Shown here in pieces: positions 35,587 to 44,196 of a DNA stretch of 64,000 nucleotides. This stretch comes from Rhodobium gokarnense. Its GTDB lineage: Bacteria; Pseudomonadota; Alphaproteobacteria; Rhizobiales; Rhodobiaceae. Position numbers and translations under genes: made by a program. The stretch is from assembly GCF_025961475.1 (NCBI RefSeq), contig NZ_JAOQNS010000015.1, positions 24,002-88,001 on the forward strand, read 5' to 3'. Within the stretch, counting starts at the first letter, position 1. Each line of letters opens with the position of its first letter. The notes beneath the pieces are model-generated. The model was not told where the DNA came from. It searched no databases and worked only from the letters and a program-made list of their open reading frames with translations.

Positions 35587-37272
35587 TCAGAACAGGCCGA
35601 CGACCTCGCCGTCCTCGTTGAGGCCGATGGTCTCGGCCGCCGGCTGGCGCGGCAGGCCGGGCATGGTCATGATCTCGCCGCAGATGACGACGACGAAGCC
35701 GGCGCCGGCGGAGAGCCTGACCTCGCGGATCGGCACGCCGTGGCCGGTCGGCGCACCACGCAGGTTCGGGTCGGTGGAAAAGGAATACTGGGTCTTGGCC
35801 ATGCACACCGGCAGGTGGCCGTAGCCGGCCGCCTCCCACTGGTGCAACTGGTCGCGGATCGTCTTGTCGGCGAGCACCTCGTCGGCCCGGTAGATGCGCT
35901 TGGCGACGGTCTCGATCTTCTGGAACAGACTCATCTCGTCGCGGTAGAGCGGGGCGAACTGGGAATGGCCCTCGTCGGCGAGCTCGGCGACCTTTTCGGC
36001 CAGCTCGGTGATGCCTGCCGAGCCCTCGGCCCAATGCCGGCAGAGCACGGCCTCGGTCCCCTCCTCGGCGCAGAATTCCTTGACGGCGGCGATCTCGGCC
36101 CCGGTGTCGCCAAGGAAGTGGTTGATGGCGACGATCACCGGCACGCCGAACTGCTTCACATTGGCGATGTGGCGGCCGAGATTGAGGCAACCCTCGGCGA
36201 CGGCGGCGACGTTCTCTGCGGCAAGATCCTCGCGGGCGACGCCGCCGTTCATCTTCAGGGCGCGGATGGTGGCGACGACGACGGCGGCATCGGGATGGAG
36301 GCCCGCCTTGCGGCACTTGATGTCGAAGAATTTCTCGGCCCCGAGATCGGCTCCGAAGCCGGCTTCCGTCACCACATAGTCGACGAGCTTCAGGGCCGTC
36401 GTGGTGGCGACGACGGAGTTGCAGCCATGGGCGATGTTGGCGAACGGGCCGCCATGGATGAAGGCCGGATTGTTCTCCAGCGTCTGTACCAGGTTCGGCT
36501 GCATGGCGTCGCGCAGGAGCACGGTCATGGCGCCGTCGGCCTTGATGTCGCGGCAGGTCACGGGATTGCGGTCGCGGCGGTAGCCGATGACGATGTCGCC
36601 GAGGCGCTGCTGCAGATCCTTCAGGTCCTTCGACAGGCAGAGGATCGCCATGATCTCCGAGGCGACCGTGATGTCGAAGCCGCCCTGGCGCGGGAAGCCG
36701 TTGGCGACGCCGCCGAGCGCGGCGACCACCTCGCGCAGCGCCCGGTCGTTCATGTCGAGGACCCGGCGCCAGGTGATGCGGCGCTGGTCGATGTCCAGCT
36801 CGTTGCCCCAGTAGATATGGTTGTCGATCATCGCCGACAGCAGATTGTGGGCCGAGGTGATGGCGTGGAAGTCGCCGGTGAAATGGAGGTTGATGTCCTC
36901 CATCGGGACGACCTGGGCATAGCCGCCGCCGGCCGCCCCCCCCTTCATGCCGAAGCAGGGGCCGAGCGAGGGCTCGCGCAGGCAGATCATCGCCTTCCTG
37001 CCGATCCGGTTGAGGCCGTCGCCGAGACCGACCGTGGTCGTCGTCTTGCCTTCGCCGGCCGGCGTCGGGTTGATCGCGGTGACGAGGATCAGCTTGCCGT
37101 TCGGCCGGTCCTTCAGGCCCTCGATGAAGCCGGCGGAGACCTTGGCCTTGTCGTTGCCGAAGGGCAGCAGGGACTCGCCGGGAATGTCGAGCCTCTTGCC
37201 GATCTCCCAGATCGACTTCTTGTCGGCGGCGCGGGCGATCTCGATGTCGGATTTGACGGGCGTTGCGGGCAC
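35587..37272 (-). CDS. fhs: Formate-tetrahydrofolate ligase
   Basis: Predicted 561 aa. It makes 10-formyl-THF from formate, THF and ATP, and can run in reverse to make ATP and formate. The ATP-binding loop [16 protein letters not shown] is at residues 68-82, and [22 protein letters not shown] and [17 protein letters not shown] follow as in all family members. The GTG at 37272 has a strong GAGGAGGA site and gives the standard length. With sarcosine oxidase about 10 kb away it suggests oxidation of methyl groups through THF to formate. It is divergent from the GlxA-type regulator. Confidence 0.96.
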   Translation of the reverse strand: MPATPVKSDIEIARAADKKSIWEIGKRLDIPGESLLPFGNDKAKVSAGFIEGLKDRPNGKLILVTAINPTPAGEGKTTTTVGLGDGLNRIGRKAMICLREPSLGPCFGMKGGAAGGGYAQVVPMEDINLHFTGDFHAITSAHNLLSAMIDNHIYWGNELDIDQRRITWRRVLDMNDRALREVVAALGGVANGFPRQGGFDITVASEIMAILCLSKDLKDLQQRLGDIVIGYRRDRNPVTCRDIKADGAMTVLLRDAMQPNLVQTLENNPAFIHGGPFANIAHGCNSVVATTTALKLVDYVVTEAGFGADLGAEKFFDIKCRKAGLHPDAAVVVATIRALKMNGGVAREDLAAENVAAVAEGCLNLGRHIANVKQFGVPVIVAINHFLGDTGAEIAAVKEFCAEEGTEAVLCRHWAEGSAGITELAEKVAELADEGHSQFAPLYRDEMSLFQKIETVAKRIYRADEVLADKTIRDQLHQWEAAGYGHLPVCMAKTQYSFSTDPNLRGAPTGHGVPIREVRLSAGAGFVVVICGEIMTMPGLPRQPAAETIGLNEDGEVVGLF

Positions 37273-37577
37273 AGGCGTTCCTCCTCGGTGTCGCTCCCGG
37301 CTCTCTTTCTCGTCGGCCGATTGAGCGCGCCCTATCCGGGCGCGCCCGACCATGGCGGCCGGCCGGCCGGGGCACGCGGCCCGGTTCGACCAAACCTGTC
37401 TTACCTGCGACACCGGCGCTGCGAAACAGGTCGAAACGGGAAACCTTGCCCGCTGAATGAAAGTTTTGATTGCCGTCGCCGCGCCGGAAAAGTAAGTGTC
37501 GTTTTTGAGCAGGTTAAGCAAGGCGTCCGCCGGCCCTCCAATGCTGCGGCGCCGTTTTCGAGAAAGCGCGCAACGAC
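37273..37577. other. Divergent promoter region of fhs and the GlxA-type regulator
   Basis: No frame is credible here. The only structure I see is an imperfect inverted repeat with AAACCTGT at 37392-37399 and ACAGG near 37426-37430, about midway between the two genes; it is a candidate binding site for the adjacent regulator, at low confidence. Confidence 0.3.
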
Positions 37578-38594
37578 GTGGCCGACAGCGACACCTCGGC
37601 GAAGCGTTTCGCCTTCGTGCTCATTCCCGACTTCACGCTGGTCGCTTTTTCCGCGGCGATCGAGCCGCTCCGGCTCGCCAACCGCTATTTCGGCAGGAAG
37701 ATCTACGACTGGCGCTGTGTGACCTGCGACGGCAACGTCGTGGCCGCCAGCAACGGGCTCGTGGTCCGGCCCGACGGCTCGCTCAGCGACCTCCGGCTCG
37801 GGCGGATGGATTTCGACAAGGTCGACACGCTGGTGGTTTGCGCCGGCATCGACGTGGAGAGTTTTTCCAATGCGGAACTCTCCGCCTATCTGAGGAAGCT
37901 CGCCGGCAACGGCACGCGGATCGCCGGCATCTGCACGTCGTCCTGGTTCCTTGCCCGCTCCGGCATCCTTGAGGACCGGCACTGCACGATCCACTGGGAG
38001 CTGCTGCACACCTTCGCCGAGCGCTTCCCCGACGTCGACGTGCAGCCGGACCTCTTCGATGTGGACGGCAACATCCATACCTGCGCCGGCGGCGTCGCCT
38101 CGCTCGACATGATGCTCGACCTGATCGCCGACGACATCGGCGACGAGGCGAGCGAGTGGATCTCCGAGCAGTGCCTCGTCGACCGGGTGCGGACCAAGAA
38201 CGACCGCCAGAAACTGCCGCTCAACGCGCGGGTCGGCGTGCACAATTCCAAGCTCCTGGCGATGATCGAGGTGATGGAGCAGAACCTCGCCGAGCCCCTG
38301 TCGCTGGCCGAGATATCCCGGCGCACCGGGCTGTCGCGGCGCCATGTGGAGCGGCTGTTCCGCCAGCTCCTCGGCCGCTCGCCGGCGCGCTATTATCTCG
38401 ACCTGAGGCTTGACCGGGCGCGCCAGCTCCTCTTGCAGTCGGATATGGCGATCGTCGACGTGGCGATCGCCAGCGGCTTTGTCTCGGCCTCGCATTTTTC
38501 CAAATGCTACCGCGAACTCTACGGCCGCTCGCCCCAGGCCGACCGGCAGGCGAGCCTTGCGGAACGGGCGGCCGGGCCGAAGGGCGGCCGGTAA
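37578..38594 (+). CDS. GlxA family (DJ-1/PfpI plus AraC) transcriptional regulator
   Basis: Predicted 338 aa. Residues about 10-180 form a DJ-1/PfpI-like class I glutamine amidotransferase domain, with [24 protein letters not shown] at the start and the nucleophile-elbow region [13 protein letters not shown]. Residues about 225-325 are an AraC-type double helix-turn-helix ([24 protein letters not shown], then [23 protein letters not shown]). This architecture includes regulators of glycine betaine, carnitine, dimethylglycine and sarcosine catabolism (GbdR, SouR and CdhR types). The location divergent to fhs and near soxBDAG makes a role in methylated-glycine use a reasonable inference. The start is a GTG at 37578. 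Confidence 0.88.
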   Translation: MADSDTSAKRFAFVLIPDFTLVAFSAAIEPLRLANRYFGRKIYDWRCVTCDGNVVAASNGLVVRPDGSLSDLRLGRMDFDKVDTLVVCAGIDVESFSNAELSAYLRKLAGNGTRIAGICTSSWFLARSGILEDRHCTIHWELLHTFAERFPDVDVQPDLFDVDGNIHTCAGGVASLDMMLDLIADDIGDEASEWISEQCLVDRVRTKNDRQKLPLNARVGVHNSKLLAMIEVMEQNLAEPLSLAEISRRTGLSRRHVERLFRQLLGRSPARYYLDLRLDRARQLLLQSDMAIVDVAIASGFVSASHFSKCYRELYGRSPQADRQASLAERAAGPKGGR

Positions 38595-38603
38595 TTTATT
38601 GCC

Positions 38604-39533
38604 TCAATCCCGGCCCTTCTTGTGCGGCCGGCCGAAGTCGGGCGCCGGGGTCTCCTGGCCCGCCTCGATGATCGACTTGCGGATCGAGCGGGTGCGCGAG
38701 AAGAGGTCGAACAAGGCGCCGGCGTCGCCCCAGCGGATCGCCCGCTGCATGGCCGAGAGGTCTTCGGAAAACCGCGCCAGCATCTCCAGGATCGCGTCCT
38801 TGTTGTGCAGGCAGACGTCGCGCCACATCGTCGGGTCGGATGCGGCGAGGCGCGTGAAGTCGCGAAAGCCGCCAGCGGAATATTTGATGACTTCCGACTT
38901 CGTCACCGTCTCCAGGTCGTCCGCCGTGCCAACGATGTTGTAGGAGATGAGCTGCGGCAGGTGGCTGGTGATCGCCAGCACCAGGTCGTGGCGGCCGGGC
39001 TCCATGGTGTCGACGTCCGAGCCGCAGCCGCGCCAGAAGGCGGTCAGCCTGTCGATGGCGTCGCGGCTGGTGCTCTTGTCGGGGGTCAGGATGCACCAGC
39101 GGTTCTGGAACAGGTCCGGGAAACCGGCGTCGGGGCCGGAATGCTCGGTGCCGGCGATCGGGTGGCCGGGGATGAAGTGGACCGTGTCCGGAACGTGCGG
39201 GGCGATCTGGTCGATCACCGACATCTTGACCGAACCCACATCGGTGAGGATGGCGCCGGGCTTGAGGCTGTCGGCGATGGTCTGCATCGTCGCCTCGCAG
39301 GCGCCGACAGGGATGCAGAGGACGACGAGGTCGGCGTCCGCGACAGCTTCGGCCGGATCGAGGGTGTAGACGTCGCCGAGGCCCAGTTCCCGGGCGCGCT
39401 CAAGGGTCTTTTCGGACCGGGTGGAGATGGCGATCTCGCGCACCAGGCCCTCGCGGCGTGCGACCTGGGCTAGGGACGAACCGATGAGGCCGATGCCGAT
39501 CAGCGCCAGGCGGTCAAAGAGGGGCTCTGCCAT
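38604..39533 (-). CDS. tyrC: Prephenate/cyclohexadienyl dehydrogenase
   Basis: Predicted 309 aa. It oxidatively decarboxylates prephenate and/or arogenate in tyrosine synthesis. The NAD-binding motif IGIGLIGSSLAQVARR is at the N-terminus; HFIPGHPIAGTEHSGPDAG carries the catalytic histidine region, and AITSHLPQLISYNIVGTA and SAGGFRDFTRLAASDPTMWRDV follow. Substrate range (prephenate versus arogenate) is not readable. The gene starts three bases after the hisC stop codon and ends the leftward chorismate mutase-hisC-tyrC operon. Confidence 0.93.
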   Translation of the reverse strand: MAEPLFDRLALIGIGLIGSSLAQVARREGLVREIAISTRSEKTLERARELGLGDVYTLDPAEAVADADLVVLCIPVGACEATMQTIADSLKPGAILTDVGSVKMSVIDQIAPHVPDTVHFIPGHPIAGTEHSGPDAGFPDLFQNRWCILTPDKSTSRDAIDRLTAFWRGCGSDVDTMEPGRHDLVLAITSHLPQLISYNIVGTADDLETVTKSEVIKYSAGGFRDFTRLAASDPTMWRDVCLHNKDAILEMLARFSEDLSAMQRAIRWGDAGALFDLFSRTRSIRKSIIEAGQETPAPDFGRPHKKGRD

Positions 39534-39536
39534 CGC

Positions 39537-40652
39537 TTACCGCTCCGTCTGTTCGAGGAACGCGGCAATGGCGGCGACGGTGGCCCGGTTGGCCTCCTCG
39601 CTGCCGACGGTCATGCGAAGGGCATCCGCGAGGCCATAGTTGTCGACACGGCGCAGCACGATGCCCTCGGCGAGGAGGTAGGCGTCGGCATCGGCGGCGG
39701 TGCGGCCGGCTTCGTCCGGGAAATGGATGAGTATGAAGTTGCCGACGCTCGGCGTGACGGTGAGGCCGAGCTTTTCCAGCTCCGCCGTCAGCCAGGGCAG
39801 CCAGCGTGCATTGTGCTCGATGGCGGCCTCGGTGAAGGCGCGGTCGCGGATCGCGGCAACGCCGGCGGCGATCGACGGGGCGCCGAGGTTGAACGGACCC
39901 CTGATCCGGTTGACCGCATCGACGATGGCGGCCGGGCCGTAGAGCCAGCCGATGCGCAGGGCCGCAAGGCCGTAGACCTTGGAGAAGGTGCGGGTCATGA
40001 CGACGTTCTCGGCACTGCCGACGAGCTCGATGCCGGCCTCGTAGTCGTTCTTCTGGACGAATTCGGCATAGGCCGCGTCAAGGAGGAGGATGACGTTGCC
40101 CGGCAGGCCGGCATGGAGACGGCGGATCTCGTCGAAGGGGAGGTAGGTGCCGGTCGGGTTGTTCGGATTGGCGAGGAACACGATCTTCGTGCGTTCGCTC
40201 ACCCGTTCCAGCATGGCGTCGACGTCGGTCGTCAGGTCCCTTTCCGGCGCGACCACGGGCACGCCGCCGGCGGCGCGAGTGGCGATCGGGTAGACCAGGA
40301 AGCCGTGCTCGGTGTGGATCGCCTCGTCGCCGGGGCAGAGATAGGCCTGGGCGAGGAGGTTCAGGACCTCGTCGGAGCCGGCGCCGCAGACGATGCGGTC
40401 CGGGTTGAGGCCGTGGACATCCGCGATCGCTTCGCGCAGCGCCGTGGAGGCGCCGTCCGGGTAGAGCTCCAGGTGCTCCGCGCAGGCCTTGTAGGCCGCG
40501 ACGGCGGCCGGGCTCGGGCCGAGCGGCGTCTCGTTGGAGGAGAGCTTGTAGAGCGTCTTGCCGGTGCCCTTGGACTTGCCGGGAACGTAGGGCGCGATGT
40601 CCAGGACGCCGGGGCGTGGCGCCGGACGGGAGCGGTCGGGTGCGGTGGTCAT
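39537..40652 (-). CDS. hisC: Histidinol-phosphate / aromatic aminotransferase
   Basis: Predicted 371 aa class I/II PLP aminotransferase. Visible are [18 protein letters not shown] near the start, [26 protein letters not shown] and the PLP lysine in [16 protein letters not shown]. HisC normally converts imidazole-acetol phosphate to histidinol phosphate. In this operon, between chorismate mutase and tyrC, it may also or mainly transaminate aromatic oxo-acids. The start codon overlaps the stop of the chorismate mutase gene (ATGA at 40649-40652). Confidence 0.92.
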   Translation of the reverse strand: MTTAPDRSRPAPRPGVLDIAPYVPGKSKGTGKTLYKLSSNETPLGPSPAAVAAYKACAEHLELYPDGASTALREAIADVHGLNPDRIVCGAGSDEVLNLLAQAYLCPGDEAIHTEHGFLVYPIATRAAGGVPVVAPERDLTTDVDAMLERVSERTKIVFLANPNNPTGTYLPFDEIRRLHAGLPGNVILLLDAAYAEFVQKNDYEAGIELVGSAENVVMTRTFSKVYGLAALRIGWLYGPAAIVDAVNRIRGPFNLGAPSIAAGVAAIRDRAFTEAAIEHNARWLPWLTAELEKLGLTVTPSVGNFILIHFPDEAGRTAADADAYLLAEGIVLRRVDNYGLADALRMTVGSEEANRATVAAIAAFLEQTER

Positions 40653-41491
40653 TCGGTCTGGCTTTTTTTCTGGCTCGGGTCGCCGTCGATGGAAAGGGGT
40701 GCGGCAAAGCCGCCGGCGGCCGCGAGCGGGGGAAGGCCGGCGTCCGCCGCGAAGGTCTTCGGGTCGCGGTCGGCGGCAAGCGCAAAGAGGGTGCCGGCCG
40801 GTGCGGTCGCGAGGATGTCGACACCGGACAAGGCGTCAAGCACCTCGGGCCCGGCCGCGGTCACATAGCAGCGCCATTCCGGCGGCGTCGGATCGTCGAG
40901 CGGGTTGGAGATGACGACGGCGGGAAGGTCCGCCGGCCGGTCGCTGGAGGTGAAGAAGGGAAGCCGCGCGATGATGCGCGGGCCGTCCGGCTGGGTCAGT
41001 GCCTGCCACCAGGGCGCCTCGCCGTCGACCAGCGGGACGAGGGCGAGATCGTTCTCAGACGTGGCGACGGCGCCGATCGCCGCATCGGCATCGCTCACCT
41101 CCAGCAGGGGCACGTTGAAGCCGAAATAGAAGCGGGCGACGTCGCGCAGGTCGTTGGGCCGGCGGTCGGTCGGGATGTGCAGTCGGAAGGGCGCCTGCAG
41201 GTAGGTGAAGGTGGAGATGATCTCGCGCCAGAGATATTCCACCGTGATCAGCGGCAGGGTGCCGCGGTGGCGTCCGGCGAAGCGGTGCATCATCGCGGCC
41301 TCGCGGGCGGGGCGAAAGGCGGCGCCCTTGCGGTCGCCCTGCTTGGTGACGATCAGTTCGTCGATGATCGAGGAGCGCTCGATCAGGAGATCGTGCATCT
41401 CGGCGTCGAGGGTGTCGATGCGCTCGCGCAGGCGCGCCAGGTTCGCCTGGCGGTCGGTGGCGGATGCCGTATCGCGTGTGTCGTCGCTCAT
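40649..41491 (-). CDS. Chorismate mutase with a prephenate dehydratase-like C-terminal domain
   Basis: Predicted 280 aa. The first 100 residues are an AroQ-class chorismate mutase: [34 protein letters not shown], then [19 protein letters not shown] and [19 protein letters not shown], with the Arg and Lys residues of the active site in place. The remaining 180 residues have the size and pattern of a prephenate dehydratase or periplasmic-binding fold, but the catalytic Thr-Arg-Phe motif is absent, so dehydratase activity is doubtful. The ATG at 41491 is preferred to an upstream ATG at 41581, which adds a low-complexity leader. It is the first gene of the tyrC operon. Confidence 0.82.
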   Translation of the reverse strand: MSDDTRDTASATDRQANLARLRERIDTLDAEMHDLLIERSSIIDELIVTKQGDRKGAAFRPAREAAMMHRFAGRHRGTLPLITVEYLWREIISTFTYLQAPFRLHIPTDRRPNDLRDVARFYFGFNVPLLEVSDADAAIGAVATSENDLALVPLVDGEAPWWQALTQPDGPRIIARLPFFTSSDRPADLPAVVISNPLDDPTPPEWRCYVTAAGPEVLDALSGVDILATAPAGTLFALAADRDPKTFAADAGLPPLAAAGGFAAPLSIDGDPSQKKSQTE

Positions 41492-41643
41492 GGAACCGGT
41501 TCGCGGCGATCCCTTGCCGGAATCGTTGCCGTTCTTGGGGGTGAAGGGACGGGCGGGGACGAGGCCGCCGCCAAGCGCCAAGTCATAGGCAGATGCGCGC
41601 GGAAAATCAAAAAAAACCGACGCGGGAGGCGCTCCGGTCGCGC

Positions 41644-42393
41644 TCAGCCTTGCGTGCGGGAGGCGCTGCGGGGCGCGGCCTGGGGCGCAAAGACCGGACG
41701 GAACACCGCCTTTGCCCGGGACGGCTTCAGCTTGATGCCCTTCATCACCTTCTTTTCCGCCTCAACGACGAGGACGCCGGCAAGGGCGGGCCAGAGCTTC
41801 TGGCCGAGCCGTTCGCTGGTGCGGGCATAGCGCAACAGCAGGCGCCTGGAGGACGGGGCGAAATGCAGCGCCTCGCTCCAGGCGACCGGCGTCAGCATGG
41901 CGTCTTCCAGGAAGGCGGTGAGCTGGCCGCTGCTGAACGGGCGGCCATAGCCGAAGGGCGTGCCCTCGGTCTGCGCCCACAGGCCGCGGCGGGCCGGCAC
42001 GACGATCAGCAGGCGCCCGCCCGGCACCAGGACGCGCCAGGCCTCGCGCAGCACGGCGCCCGGATTGTCGGCCATCTCCAGGCCGTGCACGGCAATGATG
42101 CGGTCGATGGAGCCATCGGGCAGCGGCCAGGCGTCCTCGTCGACGAGGCCGGCGACGTTCGGGCCCTCCGGCGGCCAGGCGATCACCCCCTGGGGCGCGG
42201 GCATGAAGGCGAGGATGCGTTCCGATTCGGCCAGGAACGGGCGCAGATACGGCGTCGCAAAGCCGATGCCGAGGACCCGGTCGCCGGCGACTTTCGGCCA
42301 GATTTCCCGCAGCCGGGCGCTCACCACCGAGCGCACCATGCGCCCGAGCGGCTGGTCGTAAAAGCCCTTCATGTGCAGGACATCGACATACAT
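41644..42393 (-). CDS. SAM-dependent methyltransferase (class I)
   Basis: Predicted 249 aa. The glycine-rich SAM loop is degenerate (RVLGIGFATPYLRPF), but the acidic motif, PLPDGSIDRIIAVHGLEMADNPGAVLREAWRVLVPGGRLLIVVPAR and the following strand are typical of the methyltransferase-11 fold. Substrate is unknown. In related bacteria this gene is often divergent from gloB, as here, with a gap of 126 bases to the gloB start. The C-terminal 30 residues are basic. Confidence 0.8.
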   Translation of the reverse strand: MYVDVLHMKGFYDQPLGRMVRSVVSARLREIWPKVAGDRVLGIGFATPYLRPFLAESERILAFMPAPQGVIAWPPEGPNVAGLVDEDAWPLPDGSIDRIIAVHGLEMADNPGAVLREAWRVLVPGGRLLIVVPARRGLWAQTEGTPFGYGRPFSSGQLTAFLEDAMLTPVAWSEALHFAPSSRRLLLRYARTSERLGQKLWPALAGVLVVEAEKKVMKGIKLKPSRAKAVFRPVFAPQAAPRSASRTQG

Positions 42394-42519
42394 CGCTGGA
42401 TCGTCCGCTCCCTGAAACTTCCCGACATTACCCGGCAGGCCCGACCGCGCAAGAGGTGGACAGTCTGGCGGGCGCAGGTCACCATGGCGCCCTCACCAAC
42501 AGCGACGAAGGGGGCGACG

Positions 42520-43293
42520 ATGCCGGCAATCGAGGTTCACCAGTTTCCGTGCCTGTCAGATAATTACGCGGTGCTGGTTCACAATCCGGCAACGGCGGCA
42601 ACGCTCCTCATCGATGCGCCCGAGGAGGGGCCCGTCCGCGCGGCGCTGGCCGAGACGGGCTGGACGCTGACCCACATCCTTGTCACCCATCACCACTGGG
42701 ACCACACCCAAGGGATCGCGGCACTGAAGGCGGAAACCGGCTGCACGGTGATCGGCCCGGCCGCCGAGGAGGCCAAGATCAAGACCCTCGACGAGACAGT
42801 CGGCGACGGCGACGTCATCCATCCGGGCGGCATCGAGGTCAGGGCGATCGCAACGCCGGGCCACACCCTCGGGCAGATCTCCTACTACCTGCCGGAGGCG
42901 GGCGTTGCGTTCACCGGCGATACGCTGTTCTCGCTCGGCTGCGGGCGGGTCTTCGAAGGCGATGCGCCGATGATGTGGGGATCCATGCAGCGGCTGATGC
43001 AGCGCATTCCCGACGAGACGAAGATCTATTGCGGCCACGAGTACACCCTCGCCAACGCCAGGTTCGCCGTCACCGTCGATCCGGACAATGCGGCGCTGAA
43101 GGAGCGGCTGTCGGAGGTCGAGGACTTGCGCGGGCGCGGCGCGCCGACCCTGCCGACGACGATGGCGGCGGAAAAGGCGACCAACCCGTTCCTTCGCGCC
43201 GACGATCCGGCGATCCGCTCGCATCTGAAGATGGCCTCCGCCGAGGACGCGGCGGTCTTTGCGGAAATCCGCTCGCGCAAGGACAATGCGTAA
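42520..43293 (+). CDS. gloB: Hydroxyacylglutathione hydrolase (glyoxalase II)
   Basis: Predicted 257 aa. It hydrolyses S-D-lactoylglutathione to D-lactate and glutathione in methylglyoxal detoxification. The metallo-beta-lactamase motif THHHWDHT at about residues 53-60, the later TPGHTLGQISYY, FTGDTLFSLGCGR and CGHEYTLANARFA give the binuclear metal site, and the C-terminal HAGH-type region ends NPFLRADDPAIRSHL. The ATG at 42520 is preceded by GAAGGGGG. Divergent from the methyltransferase gene. Confidence 0.95.
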   Translation: MPAIEVHQFPCLSDNYAVLVHNPATAATLLIDAPEEGPVRAALAETGWTLTHILVTHHHWDHTQGIAALKAETGCTVIGPAAEEAKIKTLDETVGDGDVIHPGGIEVRAIATPGHTLGQISYYLPEAGVAFTGDTLFSLGCGRVFEGDAPMMWGSMQRLMQRIPDETKIYCGHEYTLANARFAVTVDPDNAALKERLSEVEDLRGRGAPTLPTTMAAEKATNPFLRADDPAIRSHLKMASAEDAAVFAEIRSRKDNA

Positions 43294-43311
43294 CGCTCCG
43301 TCCCCGCGTCC

Positions 43312-43424
43312 AAGCGAACCGGCGTGAGATCAACCGAAGCCGCAGGCTTCGCAAGCCCGAAGGGCGCCGGCCGGTCAGGCCGCCCCATCGGAGCCGTGAG
43401 CGAAGCGAACCGGCGTGAGATCAA
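43312..43424 (+). repeat. Direct repeat flanking a 69-bp segment between gloB and the cupin gene
   Basis: The same 22 bases (beginning AAGCGAACCGGCG and ending TGAGATCAA) occur at 43312-43333 and 43403-43424. The second copy lies just before the ribosome binding site of the cupin gene. The segment between them contains GCAGGCTTCGCAAGCCCGAAG, an inverted-repeat-like stretch of the same type as the intergenic repeats elsewhere. Confidence 0.7.
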
Positions 43425-43434
43425 AAGGACCAAA

Positions 43435-43899
43435 ATGACTCCCGATCCCTATCGCGAGCTTTCTGCCGAAGACGTCGCCCGCATGCTCGATCTGGCGCCG
43501 CACCCGGAGGGCGGCTTCTTCCGCGAGACGTTCCGGGACCCTGAGGAGCGGGACGGGCGGGCGCAGTCGACGGCGATCTATTACCTGCTCGGCGCCGGCG
43601 ACGTCTCGGCCTGGCACCGGGTCGACGCGGTGGAGGTCTGGCACTGGTACGCGGGGGCGACGCTGGTGCTGACGATCTCGGAAAACGGCCACGACGCGGC
43701 CGCCGCCCATCTCGGCGCGGACATCGCGAACGGCGAGCGCCCGCAGATCGTGGTGCCGCGCCATGCCTGGCAGACGGCGACCTCGCTCGGGGCCTGGACG
43801 CTGGTCGGCTGCACGGTGGCGCCCGGGTTCCTGTTCGAAGGCTTCGAGATGGCGCCGCCGGACTGGCGGCCCGAACCGCGGGCCCCGAGCGCCCGGTAA
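43435..43899 (+). CDS. Cupin domain protein (DUF985 type)
   Basis: Predicted 154 aa, one beta-barrel cupin domain. The pattern LDLAPHPEGGFFRETFRD, STAIYYLLGAGDVSAWHRVDAVEVWHWYAGATLVLTI and VPRHAWQTATSLGAWTLVGCTVAPGF is that of the DUF985 cupins. His and Glu residues of the metal site (AWHR, EVWHWY) are present. The family is widespread but its reaction is unknown. The start at 43435 has AAAAGGA seven bases upstream, next to the second copy of the direct repeat. Confidence 0.87.
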   Translation: MTPDPYRELSAEDVARMLDLAPHPEGGFFRETFRDPEERDGRAQSTAIYYLLGAGDVSAWHRVDAVEVWHWYAGATLVLTISENGHDAAAAHLGADIANGERPQIVVPRHAWQTATSLGAWTLVGCTVAPGFLFEGFEMAPPDWRPEPRAPSAR

Positions 43900-43910
43900 A
43901 CTGCTTATAT

Positions 43911-43924
43911 CGTTGACGTCAACG
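43911..43924. promoter_or_regulatory. 14-bp perfect palindrome between the cupin gene and sqr
   Basis: CGTTGACGTCAACG is a perfect palindrome 11 bases after the cupin stop codon, about 270 bases before sqr. It is followed by ACGTAATCGTTGA, a second partial copy of the half-site. It resembles a repressor operator; the rest of 43925-44196 shows no gene. Confidence 0.35.
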
Positions 43925-44196
43925 TAATCGTTGAAACTACGGTGGACAGCGTCAATCCACCGCAGGCAAGTGCGATTTCCGCCGGATTTCCGCTCTTTTT
44001 TCGCCTGCGACATTTTGACATAGGCGGGCGCGGAAAACCGCGGCATACATCCGAATATTAGAAATACCTGTTTCAACTGACGGGGTCCCGCATGGCCTCG
44101 GGACAAACGTCTTGCTGGTTTTCTTCCCGTTTATCGACAAGGATGTCGGCAGTCGCACCCGCTGAAAAGGGTGCCGCGTTGATAACGGAGAAAAAA

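Noticed and set aside
33563..37393. A minus-strand open frame of more than 1200 codons across chemoreceptor 3 and fhs
   Set aside because: It is out of frame with fhs and antisense to chemoreceptor 3; it arises from the high GC content, which removes stop codons.
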